A stretch of DNA of 64,000 nucleotides from positions 100,398-164,397 of the forward strand of contig CAKOIS010000001.1 in assembly GCA_934087065.1 (NCBI GenBank). Direction: 5' to 3'. The stretch comes from an uncultured Bacilli bacterium. GTDB taxonomy: Bacteria > Bacillota_I > Bacilli_A > RF39 > UBA660. Of this stretch, positions 1 to 9,665 are shown in pieces. A program made the translations under genes and the position numbers. How positions within the stretch are numbered: the stretch's first letter is position 1; each line of letters begins with the position of its first letter. Below the pieces are notes generated by a model, which did not search any database, had not been told where the DNA came from, and saw only the letters and a list, made by a program, of their open reading frames with translations.

Positions 1-576
1 AACTGTAGTAACTACACATATAGTGACAAAACAAAAATAGTAAAACTAAACTGTGGACGTGCATTTACAATACTATCAGGCACAACAGACACCCTTGCAT
101 TAAACATGAGTGACAAAACATACTATTTTTACAAAGATAAAGAAAACACATTTATAAAAGAATTCAACTCTTACTTTAATGAAAGCAAGCATATCTTTGA
201 AACAAACACAAATGAACTACTAAAAACAAAAAAAATAACATTTGAAAAATTAACTGAACTATTTAACACACAAGAAACTAGCTACATCTACGTAAAACCA
301 AACACTTGCGACTACAAATGCATGATTATAGAAAGTAGACTTAACACTCTAGAAAACTCATACTATATAGACAATAAAGACATCACAGACTTCTCATACA
401 TAAACGAAGAAAAACTAAAAAAAGACTTGCCTTTCTTTATAATCATAACAAATACAGGAAGTTACTATGGTCAAGAAAACACAATAAGTACAAGTAAATA
501 CATAGAATTTAGTGGCTTTCAAATGGAAGACTTAAAATCGTACCTAGGAGGAACAAATGAAGAAGAAAATAACTAA
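1..576 (+). CDS. C-terminal part of an unrecognised protein (5' end outside window)
   Basis: The frame is open from base 1 through 576 without a stop. The first in-frame ATG, at 106, lacks a convincing ribosome site, so the gene most likely begins upstream of the window. At least 191 residues are visible. They are rich in Asn, Lys, Tyr and Thr, with no membrane segment and no motif I recognise. Several Cys occur (NC near the visible start, then a CDYKC stretch). The gene overlaps the phosphoketolase start by 20 bp, and that gene's AGGAGG lies inside its last codons, which suggests translational coupling. No function is assigned. Confidence 0.6.
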   Translation, partial: NCSNYTYSDKTKIVKLNCGRAFTILSGTTDTLALNMSDKTYYFYKDKENTFIKEFNSYFNESKHIFETNTNELLKTKKITFEKLTELFNTQETSYIYVKPNTCDYKCMIIESRLNTLENSYYIDNKDITDFSYINEEKLKKDLPFFIIITNTGSYYGQENTISTSKYIEFSGFQMEDLKSYLGGTNEEENN

Positions 577-2884
577 AGAAGAAATTAATGAGTTAGATAG
601 ATACTTTAGATTAGCAAATTACCTTTCAGTCGGCGAGCTTTACTTACTAGATAATCCGCTACTTAATAGACCTCTTGATATAAAAGACATAAAATCAAAT
701 GTTGTAGGTCACTGGGGAACAGCACCAGCACAAAATTTTATCTACACTCACTTACAAAGAATAATAAAAAAATATGATTTAAACATGATTTACATTTCAG
801 GTCCAGGACATGGTGGACAAGCTATGATAGCAAACGACTATATTGATGGCTCATACGCTCATATGTATCCTGAATTTAAAGAAGGTGACGAAACATCACT
901 AAAAAAACTATTTAAACAATTTAGCTTTCCAGGTGGAGTAGGCTCACATGTTACTCCAGAAGTTCCAGGAAGTATTAACGAAGGTGGGGAACTTGGCTAC
1001 AGCTTAAGCCATGCATATGGTGCAGTACTAGATAACCCTAACTTAATCGCGTGCTGTGTAGTTGGTGACGGTGAATCTGAAACTGGTCCACTCGCATGTA
1101 GCTGGCAACTAAATAAACTAATAAACCCTGAAACAGACGGAATAGTTTTACCAATACTAAACCTAAACGGCTACAAAATTGCAAACCCAACTATCTTATC
1201 AAGAATTCCAAAAGACGAGCTAATTGCATACTTTCAAGGAATGGGATACAAGCCTTACTTAGTTAAAGGCGACGACCCTAAAAAAATGCATAAACTAATG
1301 GCTGAAACATTAGACGAAATAATATCATACATAAAAAAAATCAAAAAAGAAAGCAAAACTCATACGTTTAGACCATTCTATCCAATGATAATACTTGAAA
1401 CACCAAAAGGTTGGACTGGTCCTAAAGAAGTCGTTGGTTCATTTAAATCGCACCAAGTACCAATAATAGTAAATAAAGAAAACGCTAGTAACTTAAAAAT
1501 ACTAGAAAGTTGGCTTAAAAGCTACAAACCAGAAGAATTATTTAACACTGATGGTACAATAAAAGAAGACATAAAATCGTTCTGCCCACCTTTAGAAAAA
1601 ACATGTGGACTAAACCCTAGCACCAATGGTGGAATAAAAAAAGAACTAATCTTGCCTGAAAACTTAGACAAATACGCTCTAGCAATAAAACGTGGACAAA
1701 CACAAAGTGAAGACATGAGAAACCTAGGCGCATACATAAAAGATGTTGTTTCACTTAATAAAGACAACTATATGATTTTTGGCCCAGACGAAGCACTATC
1801 AAATAGACTTAATCATGTATTTGAAGCAACAACAAGAAAATGGAATACAAAAATTATAAAACAAGATGAACTACTTGGAAGAAACGGAAGAGTAATAGAT
1901 AGTATATTATCAGAACACGCTTGTGAAGGAATGTTAGAAGGCTACTTACTAACGGGAAGACATGGATTTATCCACAGCTATGAGGCATTTGTAAGAATTA
2001 TTGATTCAATGGTTAGTCAACATGCAAAATGGATTAAAATGTCCAAAGAAATACCTTGGAGAAAAGAAATATCAAGCTTAAACATACTACTAACAAGCCA
2101 CTGCTGGCAACAAGACCACAATGGTTTCACACATCAAGACCCAGGGTTCATTAATCACTTACTACCAAAGAAAAGTGACACAATTAGAATATACTTACCA
2201 TTTGATACAAACACACTAATTTCAACATTTGACCATATTTCAAGAACTAAAAATTATATCAACCTAGTAGTCGCATCAAAACATAAAAGACCACAGTGGC
2301 TAACAATGGAAGAAGCAATTAAGCACTGTACTAAAGGAATAGACGAATTATCATGGGCAAGCACAACTAATGGTAAAACTCCAGATATAGTTCTAGCCTG
2401 TGCTGGCGACACTCCAACATTAGAAGTTTTAGCTGCAGTTTCTATTCTTAAAGAAAAAAAGCCTGAATTAAAAATAAAGGTAATAAATGTTGTAGACTTA
2501 ATGAAACTAGAAAGTAACGATAAACATCCACATGGTTTAACTGACAAAGAATACGATAAACTATTTACTACAAACAAACCAATATTATTTGCTTTCCATG
2601 GCTACCCTAACATAATACACGAACTAACATACAACAGAACTAACAAAGATATGCACGTAAGAGGTTACGTTGAAGAAGGAACAATAACAACACCATTTGA
2701 TATGAGAGTACTAAATAAAATAGATAGATATCACTTAATTCTAGACATAATCAAATATTTACCAAAACTTCAAAAAGATAAAAGTCTTCAAGAATATTGC
2801 GTATCTATGTTAGAAAAACACAAAAAACACATAACAGCATACGGATGTGACATGAAAGAAATAACTTCATGGAAATGGAAATAG
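557..2884 (+). CDS. xfp: xylulose-5-phosphate/fructose-6-phosphate phosphoketolase
   Basis: This is a cytosolic thiamine-diphosphate enzyme that splits xylulose-5-P (and often fructose-6-P) with phosphate to acetyl-phosphate plus glyceraldehyde-3-P or erythrose-4-P. It is the key step of heterofermentative sugar use. The 775-residue length is close to the family norm of about 790-820. Visible motifs are GHWGT (51-55), GPGHGG (82-87) and the TPP/Mg motif GDGESETGP (170-178), followed by the family's conserved C-terminal domains. The start is fixed by AGGAGG six bases upstream, within the preceding gene. An acetyl-CoA-forming PFOR and a hydrogenase lie elsewhere in the window, which is consistent with a strictly fermentative lifestyle. 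Identification is firm; substrate preference cannot be read from the sequence. Confidence 0.96.
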   Translation: MKKKITKEEINELDRYFRLANYLSVGELYLLDNPLLNRPLDIKDIKSNVVGHWGTAPAQNFIYTHLQRIIKKYDLNMIYISGPGHGGQAMIANDYIDGSYAHMYPEFKEGDETSLKKLFKQFSFPGGVGSHVTPEVPGSINEGGELGYSLSHAYGAVLDNPNLIACCVVGDGESETGPLACSWQLNKLINPETDGIVLPILNLNGYKIANPTILSRIPKDELIAYFQGMGYKPYLVKGDDPKKMHKLMAETLDEIISYIKKIKKESKTHTFRPFYPMIILETPKGWTGPKEVVGSFKSHQVPIIVNKENASNLKILESWLKSYKPEELFNTDGTIKEDIKSFCPPLEKTCGLNPSTNGGIKKELILPENLDKYALAIKRGQTQSEDMRNLGAYIKDVVSLNKDNYMIFGPDEALSNRLNHVFEATTRKWNTKIIKQDELLGRNGRVIDSILSEHACEGMLEGYLLTGRHGFIHSYEAFVRIIDSMVSQHAKWIKMSKEIPWRKEISSLNILLTSHCWQQDHNGFTHQDPGFINHLLPKKSDTIRIYLPFDTNTLISTFDHISRTKNYINLVVASKHKRPQWLTMEEAIKHCTKGIDELSWASTTNGKTPDIVLACAGDTPTLEVLAAVSILKEKKPELKIKVINVVDLMKLESNDKHPHGLTDKEYDKLFTTNKPILFAFHGYPNIIHELTYNRTNKDMHVRGYVEEGTITTPFDMRVLNKIDRYHLILDIIKYLPKLQKDKSLQEYCVSMLEKHKKHITAYGCDMKEITSWKWK

Positions 2885-3010
2885 ACGTATTTACTATTCA
2901 AAAATATTAAGAAACATATAATATACTAGGAAGACAAAAAACTTCCTAATAAATATAAATCTTCCTCCTATAACTTTAATAGGCGTCTATAAAATAAATT
3001 TTTAAAATAA

Positions 3011-3066
3011 TAACTCCTTAAAGGGAGTTTTAAAATTATGAAAGAAACCCAGTGTTTCTTTTCTTT
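3011..3066. terminator. two consecutive hairpins after xfp
   Basis: AACTCC/GGGAGTT at 3012-3030 is followed by TTTTAAAA. A second hairpin, GAAAC/GTTTC at about 3043-3058, is followed by a T-rich run. Together they probably end xfp transcription before the next promoter (TATAAT at 3078-3083). Confidence 0.55.
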
Positions 3067-3106
3067 TATATAAGTGTTATAATTATCATGAAAAGAGATG
3101 ATTATC

Positions 3107-3385
3107 ATGAGATTAAATGGAAAAGATATTAACATAGAAGACATAATAACTGAAGTAGATATAGATGCAAATATACCTAAAAAAAGAAACAACAACTTAG
3201 TCCTAAGAGACTCTCAAATAGAAGTACTAAAAAAATATAACATAAATTATGAAACTCACACTTCACTAAAAAGTCTTATATTTGAAATAGAAGAAATACT
3301 AAACTACGAAACAGACCTAGAAGACTTAGAACAACTTAGCGAAGAATTAGAAGAAATGAGTTACTACAATTACACAAATAAATAG
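3107..3385 (+). CDS. small acidic protein of unknown function
   Basis: A 92-residue, highly charged soluble protein. An ATG at 3098 also exists, but it directly abuts the AAAAGAG ribosome site. The ATG at 3107 has normal spacing and is preferred. The C-terminal third is Glu/Leu-rich with a heptad-like pattern (about residues 55-82), suggesting a helix or coiled coil. No signal peptide, Cys pair or enzymatic motif is visible. It has its own TATAAT box at 3078-3083 and sits 81 bp before the beta-helix membrane protein, so the two could be co-expressed. Family not recognised. Confidence 0.6.
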   Translation: MRLNGKDINIEDIITEVDIDANIPKKRNNNLVLRDSQIEVLKKYNINYETHTSLKSLIFEIEEILNYETDLEDLEQLSEELEEMSYYNYTNK

Positions 3386-3466
3386 TTTTTCACAAAAGTT
3401 ATACATATTTATCACAGGACTTTCACATAATTATTGGATAATTATAAACAGAAAGGAGAAATAAGT

Positions 3467-5221
3467 ATGAAAAGATATTTAAAAAATATAATAATTATAG
3501 TCTTAATAGGCTTAACTTGTACAGGAATATACTTTACAATGGATTATATAAAAGATAATCAAGTAACTTCAAATGACAAAACTATGGAAGGCATGACACC
3601 ACCCGATATGACTAACAATGAAATGCAAAAACCAAGTGGCGATAGTTCTTCACTTACAGAAAAACCAGACGGAAGTACTGATAATATAGGCGAGCCACCA
3701 TCCAAACCTGATGAAAATAACTCTTCTATGCCAAACTTCCAAAACTCCTCTAATACTTTGGAAACAAAATACATATTAATATTTGGCGTAGAAAGCCTAG
3801 TCCTAGCAGTCCTAATAAGCTACCTAATAATGTCTAATCTAAACAAAAAGACAATTAAAGAAACTTTTGTAACAAGTGACAAAATAATCATATACGTATT
3901 ACTTACAATAGTCTTAACTGGTGCTTTCACATTTACTGACAAGCTTGTAACAGAAAACTACTTTCTAAATACAGGCGAAACCAACAAAGAAAAGCCAAAC
4001 GATAACCAAGGCTCAACAATAAATACAAACACAACATACAAAGCTGCTACTGAAATAACTAGCGACACTACAATAAAAGATAAAGATTACACTTCAACTG
4101 AAAGTGACGAAAACGCTCTTCTTATAAATGGAAAAGTATCTGTAACAGCAAGTGATATAGAAGTAACTAAAACAGGAGACTCTGATGGCGGCGACGCTAC
4201 TTCATTTTATGGCACAAACTCAGCTATCTTAGCAAAAGGAGGAAGTACTTTAACAATAAAAAATGCTACTATCACAACAAATGCAACTGGTGCTAACGGA
4301 GTATTCAGTTATGGTGGTTCAGCTACTACAAACAATACAAACTCAGATGGAACAACAGTAAATATTTCTGACTCAACAATAACCACAACAAAAGATAACT
4401 CAGGCGGAATAATGACTACAGGTGGCGGAACAACCAGTGCTACAAACCTAACTATCAAAACATCAGGCACATCTTCTGCTGCAATAAGAACTGACCGTGG
4501 AGGAGGTACTGTAACAGTTAACAAAGGTACCTACACAACAAATGGAAAAGGTTCTCCTACCGTTTACTCAACTGCTGATGTGACTGTCAAAAATGCAACT
4601 CTTACATCTACAAAAAGTGAAGGCATTGTAATTGAAGGAAAAAATAGTGTAACTCTAGAAAACGTTAAACTTACAAGCACAAATAACACTCTAAACGGAA
4701 AAAGTACAACATACAAAGGTATCTTCTTATATCAGTCAATGAGTGGAGACGCACAAGATGGAACAAGTTCGTTTACTAGTAAAAACAGCGAAATAATAAC
4801 TAACAAAGGAGACACATTCTATGTAACAAACACATCAAGCGTAATAAACTTAACAAATAACACAATAACAAATAAAGACACAACAGGTGCTTTCCTAAGA
4901 ATTCAAAAAGACTCGTGGGGATCAACAGGCGCAAATGGTGGGTATGTTACATTAAATATGACAAACCAAACAGCATCAGGAGATATTATTGTAGACGAAT
5001 TATCAACACTAAAAATGAACCTTTCAGAAAAAAGTAGCTTTACTGGTTCCATTAACACTGACAACACAGCAAAAAGTATAACTCTTAAACTAGACAAAAC
5101 TTCAACACTAAAACTAACTGCTGATACGTACGTTACAAGCCTAGACAATATAGATGAGACAAACTCAAACATAGACTTCAATGGCTACAAATTATACGTT
5201 AACAACAAAAGCATAAACTAA
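3467..5221 (+). CDS. membrane-anchored surface protein with right-handed beta-helix (carbohydrate-binding-like) domain
   Basis: 584 residues starting at ATG 3467, which has GAAAGGAG eight bases upstream; an upstream in-frame TTG at 3434 has no such site. Order: an N-terminal membrane segment (about 6-23), an extracellular Pro/Met/Gly/Asp-rich low-complexity linker (about 35-90), two further hydrophobic segments (about 105-125 and 140-160), then a roughly 390-residue Thr/Ser/Asn/Gly-rich repeat domain. That domain has many short strands (patterns like TLTIKNATITT) typical of parallel beta-helices. The arrangement resembles the DUF4353 (Cthe_2159-like) polysaccharide-binding family, which is known from clostridial surfaces. 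The Pro/Met-rich linker is typical of that family. Role is inferred: binding of a polysaccharide at the cell surface. It is followed by a strong terminator. Confidence 0.65.
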   Translation: MKRYLKNIIIIVLIGLTCTGIYFTMDYIKDNQVTSNDKTMEGMTPPDMTNNEMQKPSGDSSSLTEKPDGSTDNIGEPPSKPDENNSSMPNFQNSSNTLETKYILIFGVESLVLAVLISYLIMSNLNKKTIKETFVTSDKIIIYVLLTIVLTGAFTFTDKLVTENYFLNTGETNKEKPNDNQGSTINTNTTYKAATEITSDTTIKDKDYTSTESDENALLINGKVSVTASDIEVTKTGDSDGGDATSFYGTNSAILAKGGSTLTIKNATITTNATGANGVFSYGGSATTNNTNSDGTTVNISDSTITTTKDNSGGIMTTGGGTTSATNLTIKTSGTSSAAIRTDRGGGTVTVNKGTYTTNGKGSPTVYSTADVTVKNATLTSTKSEGIVIEGKNSVTLENVKLTSTNNTLNGKSTTYKGIFLYQSMSGDAQDGTSSFTSKNSEIITNKGDTFYVTNTSSVINLTNNTITNKDTTGAFLRIQKDSWGSTGANGGYVTLNMTNQTASGDIIVDELSTLKMNLSEKSSFTGSINTDNTAKSITLKLDKTSTLKLTADTYVTSLDNIDETNSNIDFNGYKLYVNNKSIN

Positions 5222-5230
5222 CAAACTAAA

Positions 5231-5262
5231 TGTTAATAACTCCAAAATTATTAACATTTTTT
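5231..5262 (+). terminator. Rho-independent terminator
   Basis: Perfect 9-bp stem TGTTAATAA / TTATTAACA (5231-5239, 5248-5256) followed by six T. It separates the beta-helix gene from the ATPase promoter, whose TATAAT lies at 5287-5292. Confidence 0.85.
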
Positions 5263-5317
5263 CTTTATAGAAAACACTACTTATGATATAATATTAACAA
5301 GAATAGGAAGTGAAGTC

Positions 5318-7963
5318 ATGAATAATTATTACCAAATGTCTGAAAAAGAAACATTAAAAAAACTAAAAACAACAAAAGAAGGATTAACAACAAAAGAAGC
5401 AGTAAAAAGAATAAAACTCTACGGCAAAAACTCACTTCCAAAATCAAAACAAAAGTCATACATTCAAGTATTTTTGTCAGAATTTAAAAACCCAATATGT
5501 TATATCTTACTAATAACAATGATTTTATCTTTTACAATAGGCGAATACATAGATGCAATTTTTATACTCTTTGTAGTACTAATAGATGCCTTACTTGGTT
5601 CAGTTCAAGAATACAAAAGTTCTAAAAGTGCTGAAGCATTAAAAAAAATAGTAAAAGTAGAAGCAAAAGTACTAAGAGACAACAAAGAAGTAATTATAGA
5701 AAGTTCTGACTTAACAATTGGCGACATAGTCTATTTAGAAAGTGGAAACATAGTCCCAGCAGACTTAAGACTCCTTGTTGTAAATAATCTAGAAGTAGAT
5801 GAGTCCATATTAACAGGTGAGTCTATCCCACGTGAAAAACACACTAAAAAAATAACTAAAGAAGTAACTATAAACGACAGAACCAATATGTGTTACCTAG
5901 GCACAAACATAACAAGAGGCCGCGCGATAGGTGTAGTTACATCTATTTCAAAAGACACAGAAATAGGTAGCATTGCAAAAGAAGTTTTAAATAGCTCTAT
6001 AACTCTAACACCACTTCAAATAAGAATGAACAAATTCACAAAAGACCTAAGCCTAATCGCAGCCATTCTTGCTGTAATCGTAACATTCATTTTATACATA
6101 AAAGGCTACACTGCAAAAGAAATATTTTTCCTAGTTATTGCACTAAGCGTATCAGCTATTCCTGAGGGCTTGCCTGTAGTAATAACACTCGCTTTATCTA
6201 TAAGTAGTGACAAAATGGCTAAAAAGAATGTAATAGTAAAAAAACTAAATGCAGTTGAAGCACTAGGCAGCACTACACTAATTGCAAGTGACAAAACAGG
6301 CACTCTTACACTAAACGAGCAAACGGTTAAAAAAATAGTTTTACCAAACAACGACACATATATAGTTACAGGTGAAGGCTATAACGGTATCGGAAAAATT
6401 GAAGGTAAAAATGTAAATAAAGTAAAAAATATCATAAAAGAAGGACTATATAACAACGAAGCAACACTTTCACTTCAAAACGATGAATGGGTCTCATTCG
6501 GTGACTCAATGGACATAGCTCTTTTATCTTTAGGCTACAAATATGGTTTAGAAAACATAGATTTAAGAACAAACGTAATTGATAGAATTCCATACGAGTC
6601 CGATAACGGCTATTCAGTTGCATTCTATAAAGAACAAGATGATATGTATATAACAATAAAAGGTGACTTAGAAAAAGTACTTAAGTTTACAAAAAAAACA
6701 ACTAACAAAGAAAAGATCAGAAAACAAAATGAACTTTTAGCAAGTGATGGTTACAGGGTATTAGCTTTCGCAAGTGCAAAAATAACTTCTTTTAAACAAA
6801 AAGATATTTATAAAGAAAGTGATATTCCGCCCCTTAAATTTAGTGGCTTAGTTGCATTCCTAGACCCAATTAGACCTGATGCTAAAGAGGCAGTAGAAAA
6901 ATGTAAAAGTGCTGGAATAAAAGTAGTCATGATAACTGGAGATCACCCACAAACAGCTTACAAAATTGCCCGCAACCTAGGAATTTGCTCAAACGAAACA
7001 GAACTATCTACTGGAGAAGAGTTATCTAAATTTCTAAAAAAAGACCAAAGTACTTTTGACGAATACATAAAAACTAAAAAAGTATTTAGCCGCGTTACAC
7101 CAATGCAAAAACTAGAAATAGTCTCTTCATACAAAAGATTAGGTGAATTTGTAACAGTAACCGGGGATGGTGTAAACGATAGCCCCGCCCTAAAAGAAGC
7201 AAATACAGGTGTTGCCATGGGAAGTGGAACAGACATAGCAAAAGAGACTTCTTCACTTATCATTACAGACGATAAATTTTCCTCAATAGTAAAAGGTGTA
7301 GAAGAAGGACGTGGTGCATACGACAACATTAGAAAAGTAACATATATGCTTTTATCTTGTGGTGTCAGTGAAGTCGTGTTTTATTTGTTCTCAATTCTAT
7401 TAGACTACTCTGTACCACTAACTGCAATTCAACTCCTCTGGCTAAACCTAGTAACAGATGGAATACAAGATGTCACTCTTGCATTTGAACAAACTGACAA
7501 AGACGTACTAAAAAGAAAACCAAGAAGCACAAAAGAAAACTTATTTGATAGATTACTAAAAAACGAAATACTTCTAATGGGACTAACAATGGGAATAATT
7601 GTCTTCGGTGTTTGGGTCTACTTAATAGATGTACTAAAACTCCCAACAGTAGTCGCAAGAAGTTACATTCTATTTCTTATGGTATTCATGCAAAACATAC
7701 ACTGCTTTAACTGTAGAAGTGAAACAAAAAGCATATTTAGTATTCCACTAAAAAACAACAAAAAATTAGTTTTATCTATCTTAATAGTATTATTTATACA
7801 ATTTGTAGTAGTAGAAAATAGTGTATTATCGCATCTTTTAGAAACAGAAACAATTCCACTATTACATGTACTATGCTTGTTCTTAGCTTCTCTTCCAATT
7901 ATAATCGTTTCAGAAATAATGAAATACTTTGAAAGAGACAAAATAAGGAGGGGAAAATCTTGA
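5318..7963 (+). CDS. cation-transporting P-type ATPase, type IIA (probable Ca2+ pump)
   Basis: 881 residues, the usual size for a bacterial SERCA/PMR1-like pump. Order: N-terminal cation-ATPase domain (about 3-70), two membrane helices, actuator domain with the TGES loop, helices 3-4 with the ion-site motif PEGLP, phosphorylation site DKTGT with D325 as the phospho-acceptor, nucleotide-binding domain, hinge TGDGVND, and six C-terminal helices including LWLNLVTDG. PEGLP plus NLVTDG favour Ca2+ (or Mn2+) over Na+/K+, but DGIQD replaces the usual DGLPA, so ion choice is not certain. It acts in the plasma membrane, exporting the ion with ATP. The start has AGGAAG upstream. Its stop TGA overlaps the TTG start of the next gene, a CaCA exchanger, which supports a Ca2+ efflux operon. 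Confidence 0.93.
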   Translation: MNNYYQMSEKETLKKLKTTKEGLTTKEAVKRIKLYGKNSLPKSKQKSYIQVFLSEFKNPICYILLITMILSFTIGEYIDAIFILFVVLIDALLGSVQEYKSSKSAEALKKIVKVEAKVLRDNKEVIIESSDLTIGDIVYLESGNIVPADLRLLVVNNLEVDESILTGESIPREKHTKKITKEVTINDRTNMCYLGTNITRGRAIGVVTSISKDTEIGSIAKEVLNSSITLTPLQIRMNKFTKDLSLIAAILAVIVTFILYIKGYTAKEIFFLVIALSVSAIPEGLPVVITLALSISSDKMAKKNVIVKKLNAVEALGSTTLIASDKTGTLTLNEQTVKKIVLPNNDTYIVTGEGYNGIGKIEGKNVNKVKNIIKEGLYNNEATLSLQNDEWVSFGDSMDIALLSLGYKYGLENIDLRTNVIDRIPYESDNGYSVAFYKEQDDMYITIKGDLEKVLKFTKKTTNKEKIRKQNELLASDGYRVLAFASAKITSFKQKDIYKESDIPPLKFSGLVAFLDPIRPDAKEAVEKCKSAGIKVVMITGDHPQTAYKIARNLGICSNETELSTGEELSKFLKKDQSTFDEYIKTKKVFSRVTPMQKLEIVSSYKRLGEFVTVTGDGVNDSPALKEANTGVAMGSGTDIAKETSSLIITDDKFSSIVKGVEEGRGAYDNIRKVTYMLLSCGVSEVVFYLFSILLDYSVPLTAIQLLWLNLVTDGIQDVTLAFEQTDKDVLKRKPRSTKENLFDRLLKNEILLMGLTMGIIVFGVWVYLIDVLKLPTVVARSYILFLMVFMQNIHCFNCRSETKSIFSIPLKNNKKLVLSILIVLFIQFVVVENSVLSHLLETETIPLLHVLCLFLASLPIIIVSEIMKYFERDKIRRGKS

Positions 7964-8919
7964 CTTTAATTCTAACAGCAATAATTCTATTTGTAATCGG
8001 ACTAGTTTCACTTATAAGATTTTCAGACATATTTGTAAGTGCAGCTTCTAGTCTTAGTATTCACTTAAAAGTTCCTAAAATGTTAATTGCTTTAACAGTC
8101 GCTGCCTTTGGTACCTGTGCTCCAGAACTAGCAATATCATTTAACTCAATAAGTGGTGGTAACCCTGACATGACTCTTGCAAATGTAATCGGTTCATGCA
8201 TAGTAAACATACTATTAATTGTAGGTATAGCTGCAATCGTTAGACCCATCAAAGTAAAAGAAAGAACAATAAAAAAAGAACTTCCTTTATTAGTAATCAT
8301 AACTTCAGCTTTCTTTGTTTTATTAACAGACTCACTATTTAAAAAAGGTGCATCTAATACTCTATCTCGTGCTGATGGTATAATGCTTCTTTGCTGGTTT
8401 ATCCTATTCATGTTCTACATAATCGGATTAGTAAGAAAAAACAAAAACGAAGAAACACTTATTCCTGAATATAGTCTAAAAAAATCTATAATTTTAATAA
8501 TACTCACACTCATTGGAATAATAGTGTCTTCAGACATAGTTGTAGATAACGCTGTAATGCTTGCAGAAGTTTTAGGAATAAGCCAAAAAATAATATCAAT
8601 GACAGCCATAGTAATAGGAACCTCTCTTCCTGAACTAACAATGACAGTAAACGCGGCTAGAAAAGACGAATTTGATATGGCAGTAGGTAACATAATAGGG
8701 ACTAACATATTTAACATATGTATAGTTTTAGGTCTTCCTATTAGCATATATGGAACAGTTTCTTCAAACGCATTCACAATAGTGGACTCAAGCATTGTCT
8801 TACTTGCATCTATCATATTTTATATATTTGGAAAAAGTGGTAAAGTCTTATCAAGAAGAGAAGGAATATTAATGTTTTTAGTATTTTTAATATATTATGT
8901 ATACTTATTTATAAGTTAA
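7960..8919 (+). CDS. Ca2+/cation antiporter of the CaCA family (YrbG-like)
   Basis: 319 residues with about ten membrane helices and the two inverted alpha-repeats that define the family: GTCAPELAIS (about 51-60) and GTSLPELTMT (about 223-232). Each repeat is followed by a G-N-I-x-G type motif (VIGSCIVNI, IIGTNIFNI). The conserved Glu of each repeat coordinates Ca2+/Na+. It starts at TTG 7960, preceded by AGGAGGGG, and overlaps the stop of the P-type ATPase by four bases, so the two are translationally coupled. The likely role is secondary Ca2+ export complementing the pump. Bacterial YrbG-like members are poorly characterised, so exact ions are inferred. Confidence 0.92.
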   Translation: MTLILTAIILFVIGLVSLIRFSDIFVSAASSLSIHLKVPKMLIALTVAAFGTCAPELAISFNSISGGNPDMTLANVIGSCIVNILLIVGIAAIVRPIKVKERTIKKELPLLVIITSAFFVLLTDSLFKKGASNTLSRADGIMLLCWFILFMFYIIGLVRKNKNEETLIPEYSLKKSIILIILTLIGIIVSSDIVVDNAVMLAEVLGISQKIISMTAIVIGTSLPELTMTVNAARKDEFDMAVGNIIGTNIFNICIVLGLPISIYGTVSSNAFTIVDSSIVLLASIIFYIFGKSGKVLSRREGILMFLVFLIYYVYLFIS

Positions 8920-8940
8920 CCATCAATTTGATGGTTTTTT
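8918..8940 (+). terminator. terminator overlapping the exchanger stop codon
   Basis: Stem AACCATCA / TGATGGTT (8918-8925, 8929-8936) followed by T6. The last bases of the stop codon lie in the stem. Confidence 0.85.
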
Positions 8941-8941
8941 C

Positions 8942-8970
8942 TTTAACATTTGAACCTTTTATGATATAAT
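8942..8970 (+). promoter_or_regulatory. sigma-A type promoter for pssA-like gene
   Basis: TTTAAC (8942-8947), 17-bp spacer, TATAAT (8965-8970). No other good -35 fits the spacing. Confidence 0.7.
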
Positions 8971-8994
8971 TGATTTAGAAAGAAGTTGATTAAT

Positions 8995-9621
8995 ATGTTA
9001 AAAAAATTAAAACCAATAGGAGTATATAGAAAGTGTGACTGGGTAACAATGACAGGAACAGCTTCCGCTATAACAGGTATATTACTTGCAAGTAATGGAA
9101 AAACAACCTACGCAGTGTTCTGTCTCATATTCTCAGCAATATGTGACGCATTTGATGGCGTTGTAGCAAGAAAGTTTGGTAGTCTAAAAGACTATGAAGT
9201 ATACGGTATAGAACTAGACTCACTAAATGATGCTATTGCTTTTGGCGTCCTTCCAATGATGATCGTGCAAAACTTGTCTACTCACAATATATACTTATTC
9301 ATAATTAGTGTATTTTTCTGTATTGCTGGAGTAATAAGACTAGCTTACTTCAATATGTTGTCAACACTAAAAAAAGGAGACAGTAAGGAATTTATTGGTA
9401 TGCCTATAACTTGTAGTGCTATCATAATTCCTCTAGTTTACTTCCTAACATTTATAGTGGCAAAAGACTATAGAAGTATCATATTTCTAGTAACATTACT
9501 TATAACAGGAATATTATTTATAACACCAATAAAATTAAAAAAACTATCAACAAGAGAAAAAGTCGCCCTTTCATTAATAGGAATAATTACAATTATAATA
9601 ACAATAATAAAAATATGGTAA
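8995..9621 (+). CDS. pssA: CDP-alcohol phosphatidyltransferase, probable phosphatidylserine synthase
   Basis: 208 residues from ATG 8995, spaced correctly from AGAAAGAAG; an in-frame TTG at 8986 sits too close. The CDP-alcohol signature is complete: D51-x2-D54-G55-x2-A58-R59 ... D75-x3-D79, with several membrane helices. The family transfers a phosphatidyl group from CDP-diacylglycerol to an alcohol in the membrane. A short N-terminal region before the motif and the overall length fit PssA (serine) best. Archaetidyl or other acceptors cannot be excluded. It directly precedes the glycosyltransferase operon and may supply lipid, but it has its own promoter. Confidence 0.82.
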   Translation: MLKKLKPIGVYRKCDWVTMTGTASAITGILLASNGKTTYAVFCLIFSAICDAFDGVVARKFGSLKDYEVYGIELDSLNDAIAFGVLPMMIVQNLSTHNIYLFIISVFFCIAGVIRLAYFNMLSTLKKGDSKEFIGMPITCSAIIIPLVYFLTFIVAKDYRSIIFLVTLLITGILFITPIKLKKLSTREKVALSLIGIITIIITIIKIW

Positions 9622-9665
9622 GTTACTATATTTTTACTTATTTATAAACAACAAAGGAGGAACTT

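Noticed and set aside
6958..7329. Minus-strand open frame of 123 codons inside the P-type ATPase gene
   Set aside because: Antisense to a well-conserved catalytic region, with no ribosome site or recognisable protein. The other minus-strand frames inside plus-strand genes (for example 8415-8816 and 22482-22895) are rejected likewise.
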